Assembly: GCF_028583425.1 (NCBI RefSeq)
Contig: NC_072801.1
Coordinates: 63,193,766 to 63,257,765 of the forward strand
DNA from: Eublepharis macularius
Taxonomy: Eukaryota > Chordata > Lepidosauria > Squamata > Eublepharidae
Reading direction: 5' to 3'
Length of the DNA: 64,000 nt
Shown in pieces: positions 42,410-64,000 of the stretch. Every line of letters begins with the position of its first letter. Positions within the stretch are counted from its first letter, which is position 1. The notes beneath the pieces were generated by a model. It did no database searches and was not told the DNA's origin. It saw nothing but the letters and a program-made list of their open reading frames with translations. Both the position numbers and the translations under genes were made by a program.

Positions 42410-42955
42410 ATTGATGCTTAATCAATTCAACTGGACTCCTTTGAACTATACTGAAGTCCTGCAAAAGGTGTATGGCAAGGGTGCAAATAAAATGAGGAAG
42501 GAATCCAGAACAAGAACAACCCAGCTTCTGCAAGAAGAATAATGCCATGTTTCTAAAACTACTTTCCTGGGAGTAAGCCTGACTAAATAAAATGAAACTT
42601 ACTTCCTAAAAAGGTTTGCTTTTTAGGTGTGGAATGACAGCCCTTCCCCCCAGGCTGATAACCCTCCGTGGTGCACGGGAATCTAGTGAGACTTCTGATA
42701 CTGTAGGGCCCTGGGAGAAGAGTGGCAGCCGCCCACGGTGGAATGAGTGTCTGGGAGTCTGCAACGGGCTCCTTGCCACAAGCAAGGCCGCCCCACCTGG
42801 ATCTGGCCTGCAGGAAACAAGGCCAGCCTCGCCCAGCCTGGTCAAGCACGAACCCGCATGGGAAGCAGTGGCAAATGGCCAGTCCTCCCTCCGCTCCAGT
42901 CCCAGCCCATCCCGATTTGACAAACACTCTCCCCTCCTGGGATTCGAACACGCGA

Positions 42956-43374
42956 CTTAAGATGCAAGGGATTGGTTAGGGGCGGGCCTTAAAATGAAGC
43001 GAGCAGCTCCGAGGAGTTGGTTGGAGGCGCACTGAGCCAAGGGGCGTGGCCCTGCGAGACTGAAGCGCGCGCGAGAGAGTGCAGGTCGAGGGCGGAGCGC
43101 CGCTCGAGTGGAATGTTTTGGGCGCGGCGCTTCCGGGTTGAGTTCGTGACGTCCCAATCCAATCCAGGCGCGCTGCGGCCTGCCAAACGCTAGCGGGCCA
43201 ACCGAGCGCATGCGCCGTAGCCGGCTACTAAGCTGCAGCCCTCGCCAAGCGCATAGGTAGTAGTAGTCGCTCGCTTGCTCCACATTCAGCGCACGCGCAG
43301 TGTTCTCGGGCGGTGTCGGTTCCGGGTAAAGCAGTGATAGGAGCGGCTGCGGGACGTTCTCGATCGGATCGGCC
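42956..43374 (+). promoter_or_regulatory. MAPK3: MAPK3 CpG-island promoter and 5'UTR
   Basis: CpG density rises sharply from about 42960 and stays high past the first exon. Visible motifs: an exact NRF1 palindrome GCGCATGCGC at 43206-43215, an ETS-type CTTCCGG near 43130, a CRE-like TGACGTCC at 43147, and CCAAT copies around 43154-43162. There is no TATA box. This is the form of a housekeeping promoter. Open frames on both strands here are GC-driven artefacts. Confidence 0.75.
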
Positions 43375-53633
<10,259 letters not shown>

Positions 53634-54775
53634 GTGGCTACATGGACCGTTGGTGAGTATAGCAGATGCTCTGTAGGTGGCGCTGGTCTAGATCGGGATT
53701 TACCTCTCCTATTAGGCAGCTGCACTGCATAGTACATTGACTTAAAGTTCACGCAATCTAAGGTTGAGTGGTCAGTTGTTTTGTAGCAGCTTTTGGTCAG
53801 CGAGGGCTTAGTTCGCACAGCTTGTGATAAACTTGTGACTTTCCTTCCAAGTCACCTCACCTCCCAGTGCTCCCCCCATTGACGGCTGGTCACTGGCCTG
53901 GAGACTTCCTACACAGTGGAGCCAGTCTGTCTGGTGAGCTGCTTTTGTAAGTTCCGTAACACACGTGAAACCCTTTCTACACTGCCTGAGTATGGACAGC
54001 ACCTTAAGAAACTTTGAGAGTGAGGTTTGATCGGGATGGTTCATATGAATATTGCCACAGAGAAGTATCATTATATGCAAATGCTCATTGCAACTATACA
54101 TCCAACTTTTGTTATGCTTTTTGCTGGGGATGGATAGATGGGCAACAAGGACACACATTTTACCATTTCTTGACTTGTTGATACTAAATTTGCAGTAACG
54201 GGGTGGGTGTGGGTGTGTACACATGTGCCCATACAAGGGGACTGGCTTTTGTTTTGTTTTCCATGTAGTGGCTAGACTTTCAATTCCTGGGAATTCATAA
54301 GATGTGGATACAAGATTAAAGTTGCTGCCTTACATGTGAACAGATCTACAGTGGCACAATTCCTGTGCCCTTTGCAGCGATCCTCATGGGGTCCTTTTCC
54401 TTGCAGGTCTCTACTTCAGCAGGAGATGATTTGGGACTGTACCCAGCTCCCCTACTGGATTTTGGAGGGGAGCACAGGATTCAGGGGGTACTGATTTGGG
54501 GGTGCCCCTGTTGACTTGCTGTACAACTGCGCTTTGCTACGTGGCTGTGAACCCCAGTAACCCATCTCTGGACCCCTTAATGTGATGTATTGGGGTGAGA
54601 CCCTGGTGCCCAGGTTGGGGGCAGGGAGGGGCTTCTCCCCTCCCCTACAGGAGGGAAAGGAAATGTTTTCTCCCCTCCCCCTTTAATGAAACAGAGGGGG
54701 GTAGTGTCATCTCCTATTTTGGCATTTTATTGTCTTTGTTAATGAGTTAATAAACTAATGCTGATTTTTAGCAGG
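53634..54775 (+). other. MAPK3: MAPK3 3'UTR with a UTR intron; last exon 54407-54775
   Basis: Nineteen bases past the stop a strong donor (GTTG then GTGAGT, at 53653) ends the last coding exon. An acceptor TCCTTTTCCTTGCAG ends at 54406 and the final, wholly untranslated exon follows, with AATAAA at 54749-54754. Because the stop is less than 50 bases from the junction, the mRNA should escape nonsense-mediated decay. Mammalian MAPK3 has a comparable last exon. Confidence 0.75.
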
Positions 54776-57700
54776 GCCATTTTCTGATCCCTTGGGCATT
54801 ATTAGCAAAGGGAGTTGAACATGAAATTGCGGCTCCTGGATGCTCTGTCCCATAATCCACTGACTCCCACTACTTTTCCAAAACTGGGAGCAGAATCCAG
54901 GAGTTATGTTGCCCAACTTACCTGAAACACTCCTCATGAACCCAGGAGTCCTGGTTCCTCCCTGCTCGGAGGGAGGGCATGTCTGTGCTGTTTTTTGGTC
55001 TGCTGATCAGTGCCAATTTGGAACACTTGTAATGCACAGCTGATCTTAGCTGTCACTATGGATAGCATCTGATAAGCTGCGTAGGTAAGATTTTAACCAA
55101 GCGGAAAAGTGTGCCCTGCGTTGAAGAGGCACAAATTCTCCCCCTCCCCTCTTCGGCTTACTGTATTGTTTGAGACGCTGTGCAGATGAAAAAGAAAGGC
55201 TTTCAACTTTGTCTGCTTCCTCTCACTGGAAACAGCCCAGCTTGTGGTTGGTTGTCTCTCTTTTTTCACCCCCTACTTTGCATCATCTGATATGGACTGT
55301 TGCATATGCAGACTCCCGAGAAACCGACTAGCCTCAACAACAGCACAGCACTTTTGTCATCTTGCTGCTACAATCCTAACACGGCTGCCCTTTTAATTTT
55401 TTCCCTTCTTGATTTGTATTTTTTAAAAATAGTGTGCACATTCTTAATCCTAGTCTTGGCTGCGTGACAGAGAGTCCGAAAGGCACGGATCCACAAACGT
55501 GACTTTAAGGGAGGGAAAGGCTGGGAAGATGACGGGCGGTCATATCTGTGCGTCCTGAGGGGACAGCCCATTTGCCCCGTAACAACCCAACTGTGTGGGT
55601 GGAGGGGGTGTTTCAGATCTGTGAGCGCTCAGAAGAGCTGGTGAACTAGACTAGTCGGCAGTGAGAAGGAAACCACCTGAGCTGCAAGTGATTCCCTCCC
55701 CCCACTCCAGTGGACTAACTTTTTGATGATGTCCTTCCATTTCCATGTGCCCCATTTTTTTGGGTGCTGATTTGGATGAGTGAGACTGGCGGGATCTCTG
55801 GGTTCTCAACGAAGGAAGTTCTTGAAGTAGAAAAACTGGAATGTGGGATGTTCTGGTTTTTTTAATCTGGTTAAGGGAGGAGGAAGCTTCTCTGAGGTAA
55901 CATTGCTTGTTTGTCTAAAATCTAACCATGATAACATGCAATGGGCTTCCTGCCTAGGGGTGGACAAAATATTTTGAGGAAACTTGGATTTGAAGGGAAT
56001 TAATACCTCCCCATCCCCTTCTTCAAATTGTATAAAGACCCTGAAATAAATCATTCCTTTATTCCTTCCATGTCTGATTTCTGTGTTTTGGGCAGGAGTG
56101 GAAAGATGATGGGGACAATATGTTGCCTGACGGGGACAAGTATTGGTTTTAATACCTTCAGACATCTGCCTCTATTAAAATTCCAGACCGAAATTTAGCT
56201 CCATATGAAGACAGTTGTTGGTCTTGGCTTTAAAACTGGTTTGTCAGGGTAAATATGAAACCAACAAATGTACAACTGAGATGAATTGGGAATATTTGCA
56301 TACTGATTGCTGCAACTGCTTTGTCAAGAAGGGTTCGGTTCTGATTTAAAGTTTATGAAATGTAAGAGATTGTTTGTCATCAGGGAGGAAGGGGAACATG
56401 ATGAAAGGGCACAAAAGGGTGCCAGCAAATGATCATGTGACTTGGCAAGTGTGAGTGGATGACAGCCTCATCCTTACAGCTTCTGATCTTGCGGGGCTAG
56501 AAAACCTGCATACAAAAAACTTCCAGGCCTACAGACCCCCTCCATCAACAACATTCTGTATTTCACAATCAGAATCTCTGTTATGGTTACAAATAAAGCA
56601 AACTTTGAGAGCATATCCTTTGCTCCAAACATTACTCTGGGATTCAAAGCTGTTACATGCAGCAGTCAGCTTTTTGGCAAATCCTGTTTAGAATGTGGTA
56701 CAGTTCCAAGTCATAAGGAAATATGAGTAACACAGAGCTGCCCACTTCCCTGCCTGTGCTATGGCACTGACTTGGTGGCAGAACTTTGGCACCAAACTGA
56801 AGCCCCTAAGTAGTGGCGCCATAGTCTCTGTCCTGGTTTTTAGCAGCAGGAGCAAAAGAAGTCTAGGTAAGTAATGGGCCTGATTTACTGGGAGATCTCT
56901 CCCTTATCCTGCTAACAAAAAGGTGATTCTGACTTCACAAGATCCCCCGTTTCTCCTTGCCATCCTTTGCCTTTGAGTCAGTCTCCATGTGAAATATGAC
57001 ATGAGACAGATCCAGGTAACTGATTGTGACACCATTCTTCACACATTCAGAAAGCCCTGCACGCTGTCTTCATTGCAATGACTGAGAACCAGTTTTGCTG
57101 TCAGGTTTATTTCCACACTAAAATGACCTTGTTTAACAGCTGCCTTTGTTAAGGGGTACAGATTTAAAATGAAATGTAGAAGCAAACCTGAACAACTATT
57201 GGAAATGCGGTTTCTGCTGTGGTCGAGGTATCTTTGTATGCAGGAAGCCTCCCAAGTGACATGTAAAGACAAGTTAGGTACGGCTTAGATTAATGCTACA
57301 GGGGAAAAAGTGTTATGAGTTATAACGGGCACAGCTGAGCCTCTCAAGGTACAACTAAATAAATCAGTTCAAAGGCCCCCCCAGTCTTACTTCATGAAGA
57401 GGTAGCAGACGTTTTCTTGCAGACAAGATTGTGCAGCTTGGTTTTCACAGAAAAGTACAGAACTTCCAGATCGTTCCACGTTTGTCAGGCTTCCTCCTTT
57501 GCCACTGAAGCATCAATTGCGCCAACAACTGAAACGTTTATTTATTTAACAGAAGAGGAGAGTGGCTCTTGTTCTGGAATGACTGCAGGGCCGTGCCTGC
57601 AAACTCACCATTGGTGCCTCTTGGCCAGTTCACAGCCCCTCTCCCCTCTGTCTACTGGCCTGCAGTTTTCTAGCAGAAACATCCAGTGTGTGTATTACAA

Positions 57701-58074
57701 CATGCCTGAGAGAAATCGGTAATCCTTTCCTCTAGCCTTGGGGGTTTCTCTTAGTGAGGGAAAGAGTCAGCGCTCCCTCCCATCCACCTCCCATCTTTGT
57801 TACAAACATCTAGAGATTTTCCTTGCATTAACTAGGCTTCGGCTCTGGGAGCTCCAGATTTCCAATCCTCTGTCTGGCTTGAAGTTCAGTGGATATACTT
57901 CAGATGAGATTGGTCTATCTTTAGATACTTCAGATTGTTCTTATCTATTTCACAGGGTTGCTGTGAGGATATAACAGGGAAACTAGAACTATGTATCTAA
58001 TCAGAGAATAGATGGGACACAAATGTGAGGAGAACTAAGAAAACAATAGTGGCTCTTACTTTATTTAACAAGGT

Positions 58075-58400
58075 TTATATCCCACCTTCCTCCCCTCATA
58101 AGGGCCCATCAAGGCAGTTAACCAGTTAAAATATATATAATAAAGTTACATTTTAAAACCAACCAAAACAACAGCAACACATCATTAAACCACAGTTTTT
58201 TTTAAAAAAAACCATTGGACATGAAAGTGGGATCACGGAGGGAATGCCAAATGAAATCTTAAAAAGTCTTCACCCATTGGCGGAAAATGACAACAGAAGG
58301 GGAAAGATTAATCTCCCTGGGAAGATTCTAGCCAACTCCAGGCCCTCACACAGCAAGAGGGTGAACGTTACACATCGCTTCTGCACTGCTTTCTCTCTAC
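58075..58400 (-). repeat. CR1/L2-type LINE scrap, minus strand
   Basis: TTAACAAGGTTTATATCCCA, CCAAGGCAGTTAACCAGTTA-like tail, poly-A/T, then AAGATTAATCTCCCTGGGAA and GATTCTAGCCAACTCCAGGC. The order is tail, then the complement of an ORF-end block. Confidence 0.45.
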
Positions 58401-59194
58401 GTATCAGTCGGAGGAGAACTGTCACCTACAGGAAACCACAGGCTTGTCGGTATCCTGCGGAGAAGGCCACATAATCTGCAACAACAAAGTAGCAATATCT
58501 GTACGTAGATCACTGGAGAATTAGCACAAGCATTACCAGAAATGGTGTCAACACCAGGGACGGTTGACCTGTAGCCCCCAGGCAGCCCTTCCCCTTTAAA
58601 GTGTGCCCCCCCCGCCTTCCGTCTTTGTGTTCTCATTTTCAGCCTGTTTCATTTGGGGGAGAGCAAGCTGCTATTGTGCAACTGGGTGGAGTTTGTAATC
58701 CTGAAGAATCAAGCCAGGAAGTGTGGCTGAAATATTCTAGAATTCCTCACTGCCAGGGACTGCTCCTTCAAGTGTATTTACTCTCTCTCTCTCTCTTGGT
58801 TAAATAAACAAGCTGTCAATGCAGATTAAAAGACAAGTTGAGTTCTGCTATAGATTTCAAATTGCTTGAGCCAGTGCCATTTTTGGTACTACTCTGGGGG
58901 GGGGGGGGAGAATACTTGCATTGGTGATACTGAATCAGCCACCCGCCCCCTACGGACTTGATAAGTTTGATTGCATTTATTTCCCTCACCTTGCCAGGGG
59001 GTCACCCACCTGGATCCAGGCCTGCTCAGCGGCAGCCGGATCGCTGCATCACATGCTTGCAGACCACAGCCCTGGGGCTGGTTCTGTATCAGCGTGTTGC
59101 AGAGCAGAAGACTTATCTCATGGATCCTCTTTAGGCTAGGCTACCATCTGGAAATGCCTCAGGGCCCAAATAACTTTTTAAAACCTTTCTGTGT

Positions 59195-59300
59195 TGAATT
59201 GGAGTCTCCAGAAGACCATCACTAGTCTAAATAGACTGTACTGACCTTGATGGACCAATGGTCTAATTCGGTGCAAGGCAGCTCCAGGTGTTTATGGATT
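59195..59300 (+). repeat. tRNA-Ala-derived SINE, 3' fragment
   Basis: CAGAAGACCATCACTAGTCT, AAATAGACTGTACTGACCTT, GATGGACCAATGGTCTAATT and GCAAGGCAGCTCCAGGTGTT match the 3' half of the copies at 10708 and 11125. Confidence 0.6.
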
Positions 59301-60204
59301 GGGTGTCCTGCCGCTGAGGTTAATTGCTGGAGTTTTAAGGTTCCATCCAATTACCTCTCTTAAGAATACATCTTTGTATTCACACCCACCACGATCCTAC
59401 AGGGTGAAACTGACTAGGAACGCCAATAGGCATCCTATTATGTAAGCTTTGGCAAGGACAGTTTGAGGAGAGGACAGATGATGCTCGTAAAGCACCTGAA
59501 ATGGCAGCTGGAAGTGGCACGACTCATTTCAGCGAATGACTCGGTGCATGTTTGTGTGTGCGCTTTTATTCCAGCAAAGCTTGTGATCTCACTTTTTCAG
59601 ATCCAGTCTTTGGCAGACATATACATATTTATTTATTTACTTATTTATTTACATGAGTTTATGAAGAAATTAAAAAACTCTTAAAAGCTAGCATCAAAGG
59701 GCAAGAGAGAGAGAGGACCTGTATGTACCTGAGGAAGTGAAATCTGGTCCGTGAAAGCAAATACTGGATTAAAAGTGTGTCAAGTATTTAAAGTGCCACA
59801 ACATCATGCCTGTTTTTGCTGCAATGTGTTAACAGCTGCTTTTTTGGAATAATTACATATATAAACCTATTTAGAAGCACAATTGCTTAAGCCTCGTTTC
59901 AGTGTTGTCTCAGCTCTCTGTTCAGATTTCTGCTCGTTTCCCAGTTTCTGCTGCCCAAACCCTATTGCGTTGTTGTTTCTTGGGTGCCCCGGAGCACTGA
60001 TGGCATTGACCACACTCTGTAATCTGCCTTGAGTCTCCGTAGGAAAGGGGGACTATAAATAAATAAATAAATATGAAAAAAACCACACATTGTCCTTTCC
60101 AATGAGGGATTAGGCCTGTTCAGAGCGTCTCTGCTTGCTTCGTTTTTGAGAAACATTCAGAGACCTCCGTTGTTTTTTCTCCCGTGAAAAGCCAAGAGGT
60201 GATA

Positions 60205-60400
60205 TCATGGTAAATGGTGAGCAGAGGGATGTCACGGGTTCAAATCTCACCTACTAAGTAGTCTTGGGCAAACAGTTGTTCTCTTAGCCTCCTATATTTA
60301 CAGCCTCAGAGTAATTTTAAAAGTCCTACCCTACAGGGTTCTTGCAAGTATGATTGTCACACTGCTACCCGCATAGCAGTGAACAAGATGAAACAACAAA
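60205..60400 (+). repeat. tRNA-derived SINE-like scrap
   Basis: GGTAAATGGTGAGCAGAGGG, TCACGGGTTCAAATCTCACC (B-box), AAGTAGTCTTGGGCAAACAG and CCTACCCTACAGGGTTCTTG follow the SINE plan but are diverged. Confidence 0.4.
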
Positions 60401-61658
60401 ATATGGATTCCAGTAATCCCCAGAGCAAATCGATCATGATGTTATAAACAATGTAAGAGTTCTGCATCTCTCTAGACATTCAAGATGGCTTTTAAGAGAG
60501 AGGAGCTACAGGCTGAGTCATTCAGAGTCTCATCACAAATGCATTTTACCTCAGCCAAAATGTATAGTCTGTCTCTAATGAATGGAATTTATTCTTTGCC
60601 CACATACTCCAAACCATATGGGGGACCAGAACAAGAGGAAGTATAGCAAAGAAAGTTAATAACCAATGTTATTGGTTATTTTGTCTGTTCTTTAAAATTT
60701 TAGCTAGCTTAAGTGAAAGGTTTTGGGAAAATAACCATACACATAAAAGTAAAACCAAATAAAATCAACACAATATTGTGTGTGCCACATTAACTCTGTA
60801 CTGGTCTAGTCTGTGCTAGATAGCCCAGAAAATCTTACAATACCTCCACAAGACAGTCAACAAGGTAATGTATTGCCGAGTGGTAGCCATTTTACCACAT
60901 TATAGCAAAAGAAAAAGACACCTTTGTAGTATGTTAAAGCCTAACATACTTTCGTGCACTACATCCCACTTAATTGAATGCATTAAGTATATCCTCAGTT
61001 GGCAGATATATACACGTGCATAAAGAAAAGAACTGTTTGGACTCAAAAGGCAATTAAATGCCAGACATACAGACTGCAACTTGTCTATGAAATGTATACA
61101 AGACAAGATGTATACAAGATACGTTGTCCATTCACAACATCAGTAATAAATGACAATACATTAGATCTTCTAAGCAAATTTAGTATATGTAGTTCGACAC
61201 GAAACCATTACTGCAACTGAGGTCTAATTGGGTAGTATCAAGCTTCCTGGTGAATTCCAATCCAGATATTTCACATTGGGGACTCCCTGAAGTTCTTAGG
61301 TTAAACCAGTTTAGTGAATAAAGCTAAAGCACTTTGAAGACTCCAAAGAACTATGTAAATTACCATTTATTATATTGTCAGATCTGAAAATCTGTGGGAG
61401 AATGGAGATTTCCTGACTTCAGTAGGTACAAAGGATGCCTTTTCACGATCTTGCGATTTGGATGTGTACGAGGAGAATAGTCAAGAGTGAGCATTCCCAA
61501 ATTTAACCCCAATCCCCAAAGCGCATTACAGTTGCCACCTTCAGGATAGCATTAAGGGGGAGGAGGCTAACTTTTTGTCACTCCTTACGCCCCCCCCCAA
61601 GAGTATAAAAAGGATGGTTGTGTCAGTTTTATCTACGCTTGGGCTCAGTAATCTTGAG

Positions 61659-61912
61659 AGCCAGTTTGGTGTAGTGGTTAAGAGTGCGGGACTCTTAATT
61701 GGGAGAACCAGGTTTGATCCCCCACTCCTCCCCTTGAAACCAGCTGGGTGACCTTGGGCAGGTCACAGTTCTCTGGAGCTCTCTCAGCCCCACCCACCTC
61801 ACAGGGTGTTTTGTTGTGGGGATAATAACGACATACTTTGTAAACCGCTCTGAGTGGGCATTAAGTTGTCCTGAAGGGTGGTATATAAATTGAATGTTGT
61901 TGTTGTTATGCT
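61659..61912 (+). repeat. tRNA-derived SINE (second family), best copy
   Basis: GAGCCAGTTTGGTGTAGTGG TTAAG is the A-box region, GGTTTGATCCCCC the B box, then CAGCTGGGTGACCTTGGGCA, CCCACCTCACAGGGTGTTTT, TGTAAACCGCTCTGAGTGGG and GGTGGTATATAAATTGAATG with a (TTG)n tail. The tail resembles CR1/L2 LINE ends (compare 29800-29850), suggesting the partner LINE. It appears the youngest copy of this family in the window. Confidence 0.8.
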
Positions 61913-62839
61913 TTAGAAACCACAACAAAAAACACCAGCGAAGAGCTATCCAGCATACAGGACTCTAATAAAAGATCCACCAAGCCCAGCTCTCAGCCTC
62001 CAACAGCATCTAGCCAGACATCACAAGGAAGCTCTCAAGGAGCAGGAGACGGTGATGGGCCATTCCGCTCTTTGTACTCCATGCTTGCAAATCAAATGCG
62101 CAACTGTGAACTCAGACCAGCCCTTGTCCGAGCATCCTGGCAGCTGCCGCCATGTGTCTTTGTATCCCCTGTTCTTTTCAGAATTCACTGCCAAAACAGA
62201 AAGCTAGCATAGCAACAGAGACTGAACCGTGAATGAGGAAGTCCTCAGTTCACAGCTTGCCTACTGCCATGAAATCACTCAAGTGGCATTAGACAAGTCT
62301 CTTAATTGCCCAGTCTCATGCCTTCTTTCTGCAGTATTTATTATATTTTAAAGTTCCAAGATCTTTCCTGAGATGGGAATGAAATCCCAAGGGCATAATT
62401 GGGGTGTATAGATAATAGGAGCCCAGCTCTCAGGCTAAAATGCAGGAGCAAGAGGCAGAGGAGGGAGACCTGATAGGCGATGCCCAAGCAAAGGAGACTT
62501 GTTAACAAGCAAATAAGTTGAGGCCAGGCTGATTTTTCTTGCATGCGTTTTTGTTGTATTTTATTTTTATTCCATTTAAATTCTGCTCTCCCTGCGGAAT
62601 ATATTGGAGATGATGCAGATATGCAGGGGCCCTTGGTCTTCTAGCTAATAATGGGGGGGGGAGTCTCCCCCGCCAACAGGAAAAATGGAAGGAAAGCAAG
62701 TTGCTGCTGGGAACAAAGTAGACTTTGCTTTACCGAGAAGGTGATTCTGACCTCTTGTACAGGGTTCTTTAGTAAGAAACATACAGCATAATGTAACTGA
62801 AACACTTTGAAAAGTCTAAATCGTCACTTAAATGCTTAA

Positions 62840-63014
62840 GTTCCAGGTGGGTAGCCGTGTTGGTCTGCAGTCAAAGAGTATAATCCGGGTCCAATAGTAC
62901 CTTAAAGACCAACTAGATTTCCAAGGTATGATCTTTCGAGAGTCAATGCTCCCTTAAAGCTCGTAGCTTGGAAATCTAGTTGGTCTTTAAGGTGCTATTG
63001 GACCTGGATCTTAT
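62840..63014 (+). mobile_element. Fold-back element, third example
   Basis: An unpaired head TTCCAGGTGGGTAGCCGTGT, TGGTCTGCAG is followed by arms: left CCGGGTCCAATAGTACCTTA, AAGACCAACTAGATTTCCAA; right TTGGAAATCTAGTTGGTCTT, TAAGGTGCTATTGGACCTGG. It is flanked by TAAATGCTTAAG on the left and TAAATGCTAAG on the right. Head and arm motifs (GTGTTGGTCTG, AAAGACCAAC) parallel those of copies A and B. Confidence 0.7.
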
Positions 63015-64000
63015 AAATGCTAAGTATTATTGTTATTATTACAAGATGGTATTGTGGCCATAGACTCAGAATGATGTGAAACTAGACAAATTCACAAAGA
63101 AATGACTGACTACAAAAAGCTAAGAATAGAACCTTCCGTGTTCAGGAGAAGCCTGCCTTTGATTATTTGCTGTTGAAGCCCAACAACAGGAAGTTGTAGT
63201 CTCTGACAAGCTCTGCTTATACGCTTCCTAAGAGCTGCAGGCTGACCATTGTGGGGGGACAGATTCCTGGACCACCCCAGTGATCTGCACAGACCAACAA
63301 AACAATTCTTGTGACCTCCCAACATCTTACTTTGCGATTTCTCAAATCTGAAATGGCTGATGGAGTCTTTAAAATATGTCACCAATGTTCTCTATACTGG
63401 CACTCCTAGATGAAGGAGTTGTAGCCAAGCAACTGATGCAAACATCACAGGATCAAGTGTTATCCTTCACACTTCACACACTTCATTTGCAAATACTTAT
63501 TATAGGTCCTTTGACAAAGCAAGCAAAACAAAATCAACTCTCTCTCTCTCACATGCACACACCAATCCCGTCCTGTATGTATGCAAAGTCCGATGGGAAC
63601 AAAGCCAGCTTGACAATCATCCGATGGACCATTTCTGGTTGCCCCCATTGCATTTATTTCCCCCAGAGGCACTGCTGCTACTCTAGGCCTGGCAAACCAT
63701 TTTGCCAGGTTGGGGAGCCAAGGACAAGCATGTGCCCCATGGTTGCTAGGCAACTGCAACTGAAGATCGCATCCTCTGGGTTTCCTTGCCAACTATCCTC
63801 TCATCCTCCCTCCCTCTGGCTCTGCAATACAGCCAAGCCAAGCTGCAGAGAAGCATCACCGAAGAAAGGCAAGGAGGCAGAAAGAATATGAGCAAGTGGT
63901 ACTGGCAGCAGCGAGAGGGGAACGGAGGCACACATGTAAGCCAAGGAAGGTAGGGTACAGAGTGCAGCATTAGCACATCAGTGGATGGAGGGATAGGAAA

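Larger units (their letters stand above)
37231..42955. other. CORO1A-MAPK3 divergent intergenic region
   Basis: It holds a minus-strand CR1/L2 tail (38470-38590), fold-back arm scraps (38590-38770), a palindromic MITE (39410-39560), an interrupted BovB LINE (39595-41450) and fold-back copy B (42200-42409). No coding exon was recognised in 37231-38470, 41450-42180 or 42410-42950. Confidence 0.5.
54776..64000. other. Intergenic region right of MAPK3
   Basis: I found no exon of a neighbour such as GDPD3 or YPEL3, which follow MAPK3 in human. Recognised repeats: LINE scrap (58075-58400), tRNA-Ala SINE tail (59195-59300), hairpin-arm scraps (59728-59790, 60900-60990), tRNA-derived SINE pieces (60205-60400, 61659-61912) and a third fold-back element (62840-63014). 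The frame at 56455-56691 has no convincing match. 54776-58070 and 63020-64000 show nothing I can assign; a CT/TC-rich GC-moderate stretch near 63640-63960 is unassigned. Confidence 0.45.

Noticed and set aside
56455-56691. 78-codon frame with a weak resemblance to a LINE ORF2 segment
   Set aside because: The likeness is too slight to support a family; no flanking LINE blocks found.
61659-61735. Possible tRNA gene
   Set aside because: Head of a tRNA-derived SINE with a LINE-like tail; no full cloverleaf.
54776-64000. Exons of GDPD3 or YPEL3 expected next to MAPK3
   Set aside because: No encoded segment resembling either could be found on either strand by eye; they may lie beyond the window.

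Overview
The window is vertebrate nuclear DNA, most likely from a squamate reptile (lizard or gecko-like). Protein genes are split into short exons with GT-AG introns. The repeats are those expected of a squamate: a BovB/RTE LINE, 5S-rRNA-derived SINEs with a BovB-like tail, tRNA-derived SINEs, CR1/L2-type LINE scraps, hAT-type MITEs and hairpin (fold-back) elements. The SCAN zinc-finger gene, with a long capsid-like region before its SCAN box, also fits. The species cannot be named from sequence alone.

Six genes can be supported, alternating strictly in strand. TACO1 (minus, 1616-3999) has its first three coding exons here and the rest beyond the left edge. An unnamed SCAN-C2H2 zinc-finger gene (plus, 9353-13668) encodes 465 aa. 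SLX1 (minus, 18017-20063) encodes 294 aa. BOLA2 (plus, 21255-24008) encodes 91 aa. CORO1A (minus, 25652-36007) encodes 461 aa and has a likely non-coding first exon near 37150. MAPK3/ERK1 (plus, 43375-53633) encodes 376 aa and has an extra 3'UTR exon ending near 54775. For the five complete genes I traced every coding splice junction by eye; all frames close without a stop. The genes form three divergent pairs: TACO1/ZSCAN, SLX1/BOLA2 (about 1.2 kb between start codons) and CORO1A/MAPK3 (about 7.4 kb). SLX1-BOLA2-CORO1A-MAPK3 is the block found at human 16p11.2; TACO1 lies on 17q in human.

The genes do not form one pathway. TACO1 activates mitochondrial COX1 translation; SLX1 is the nuclease of the SLX1-SLX4 junction resolvase; BOLA2 works with GLRX3 in Fe-S delivery; coronin-1A regulates leukocyte actin; ERK1 is the terminal kinase of the RAS-RAF-MEK cascade. 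The MAPK3 promoter is a clear CpG island, and the SLX1-BOLA2 interval looks like a shared promoter.

The remainder is intron and intergenic DNA rich in repeats. The most interesting structure is a family of hairpin elements with an unpaired 5' head, long inverted-repeat arms and 12-14 bp target-site duplications. In the two best copies (6977-7202 and 42200-42409) the two arms of one copy share variants that differ between copies, so the palindrome may be remade or homogenised copy by copy. Other points are CT microsatellites serving as the polypyrimidine tract of a MAPK3 and an SLX1 exon, and a BovB LINE interrupted by a SINE that shares its 3' tail. I saw no CRISPR array, no LTR or virus-like element, and no evident new multigene system.
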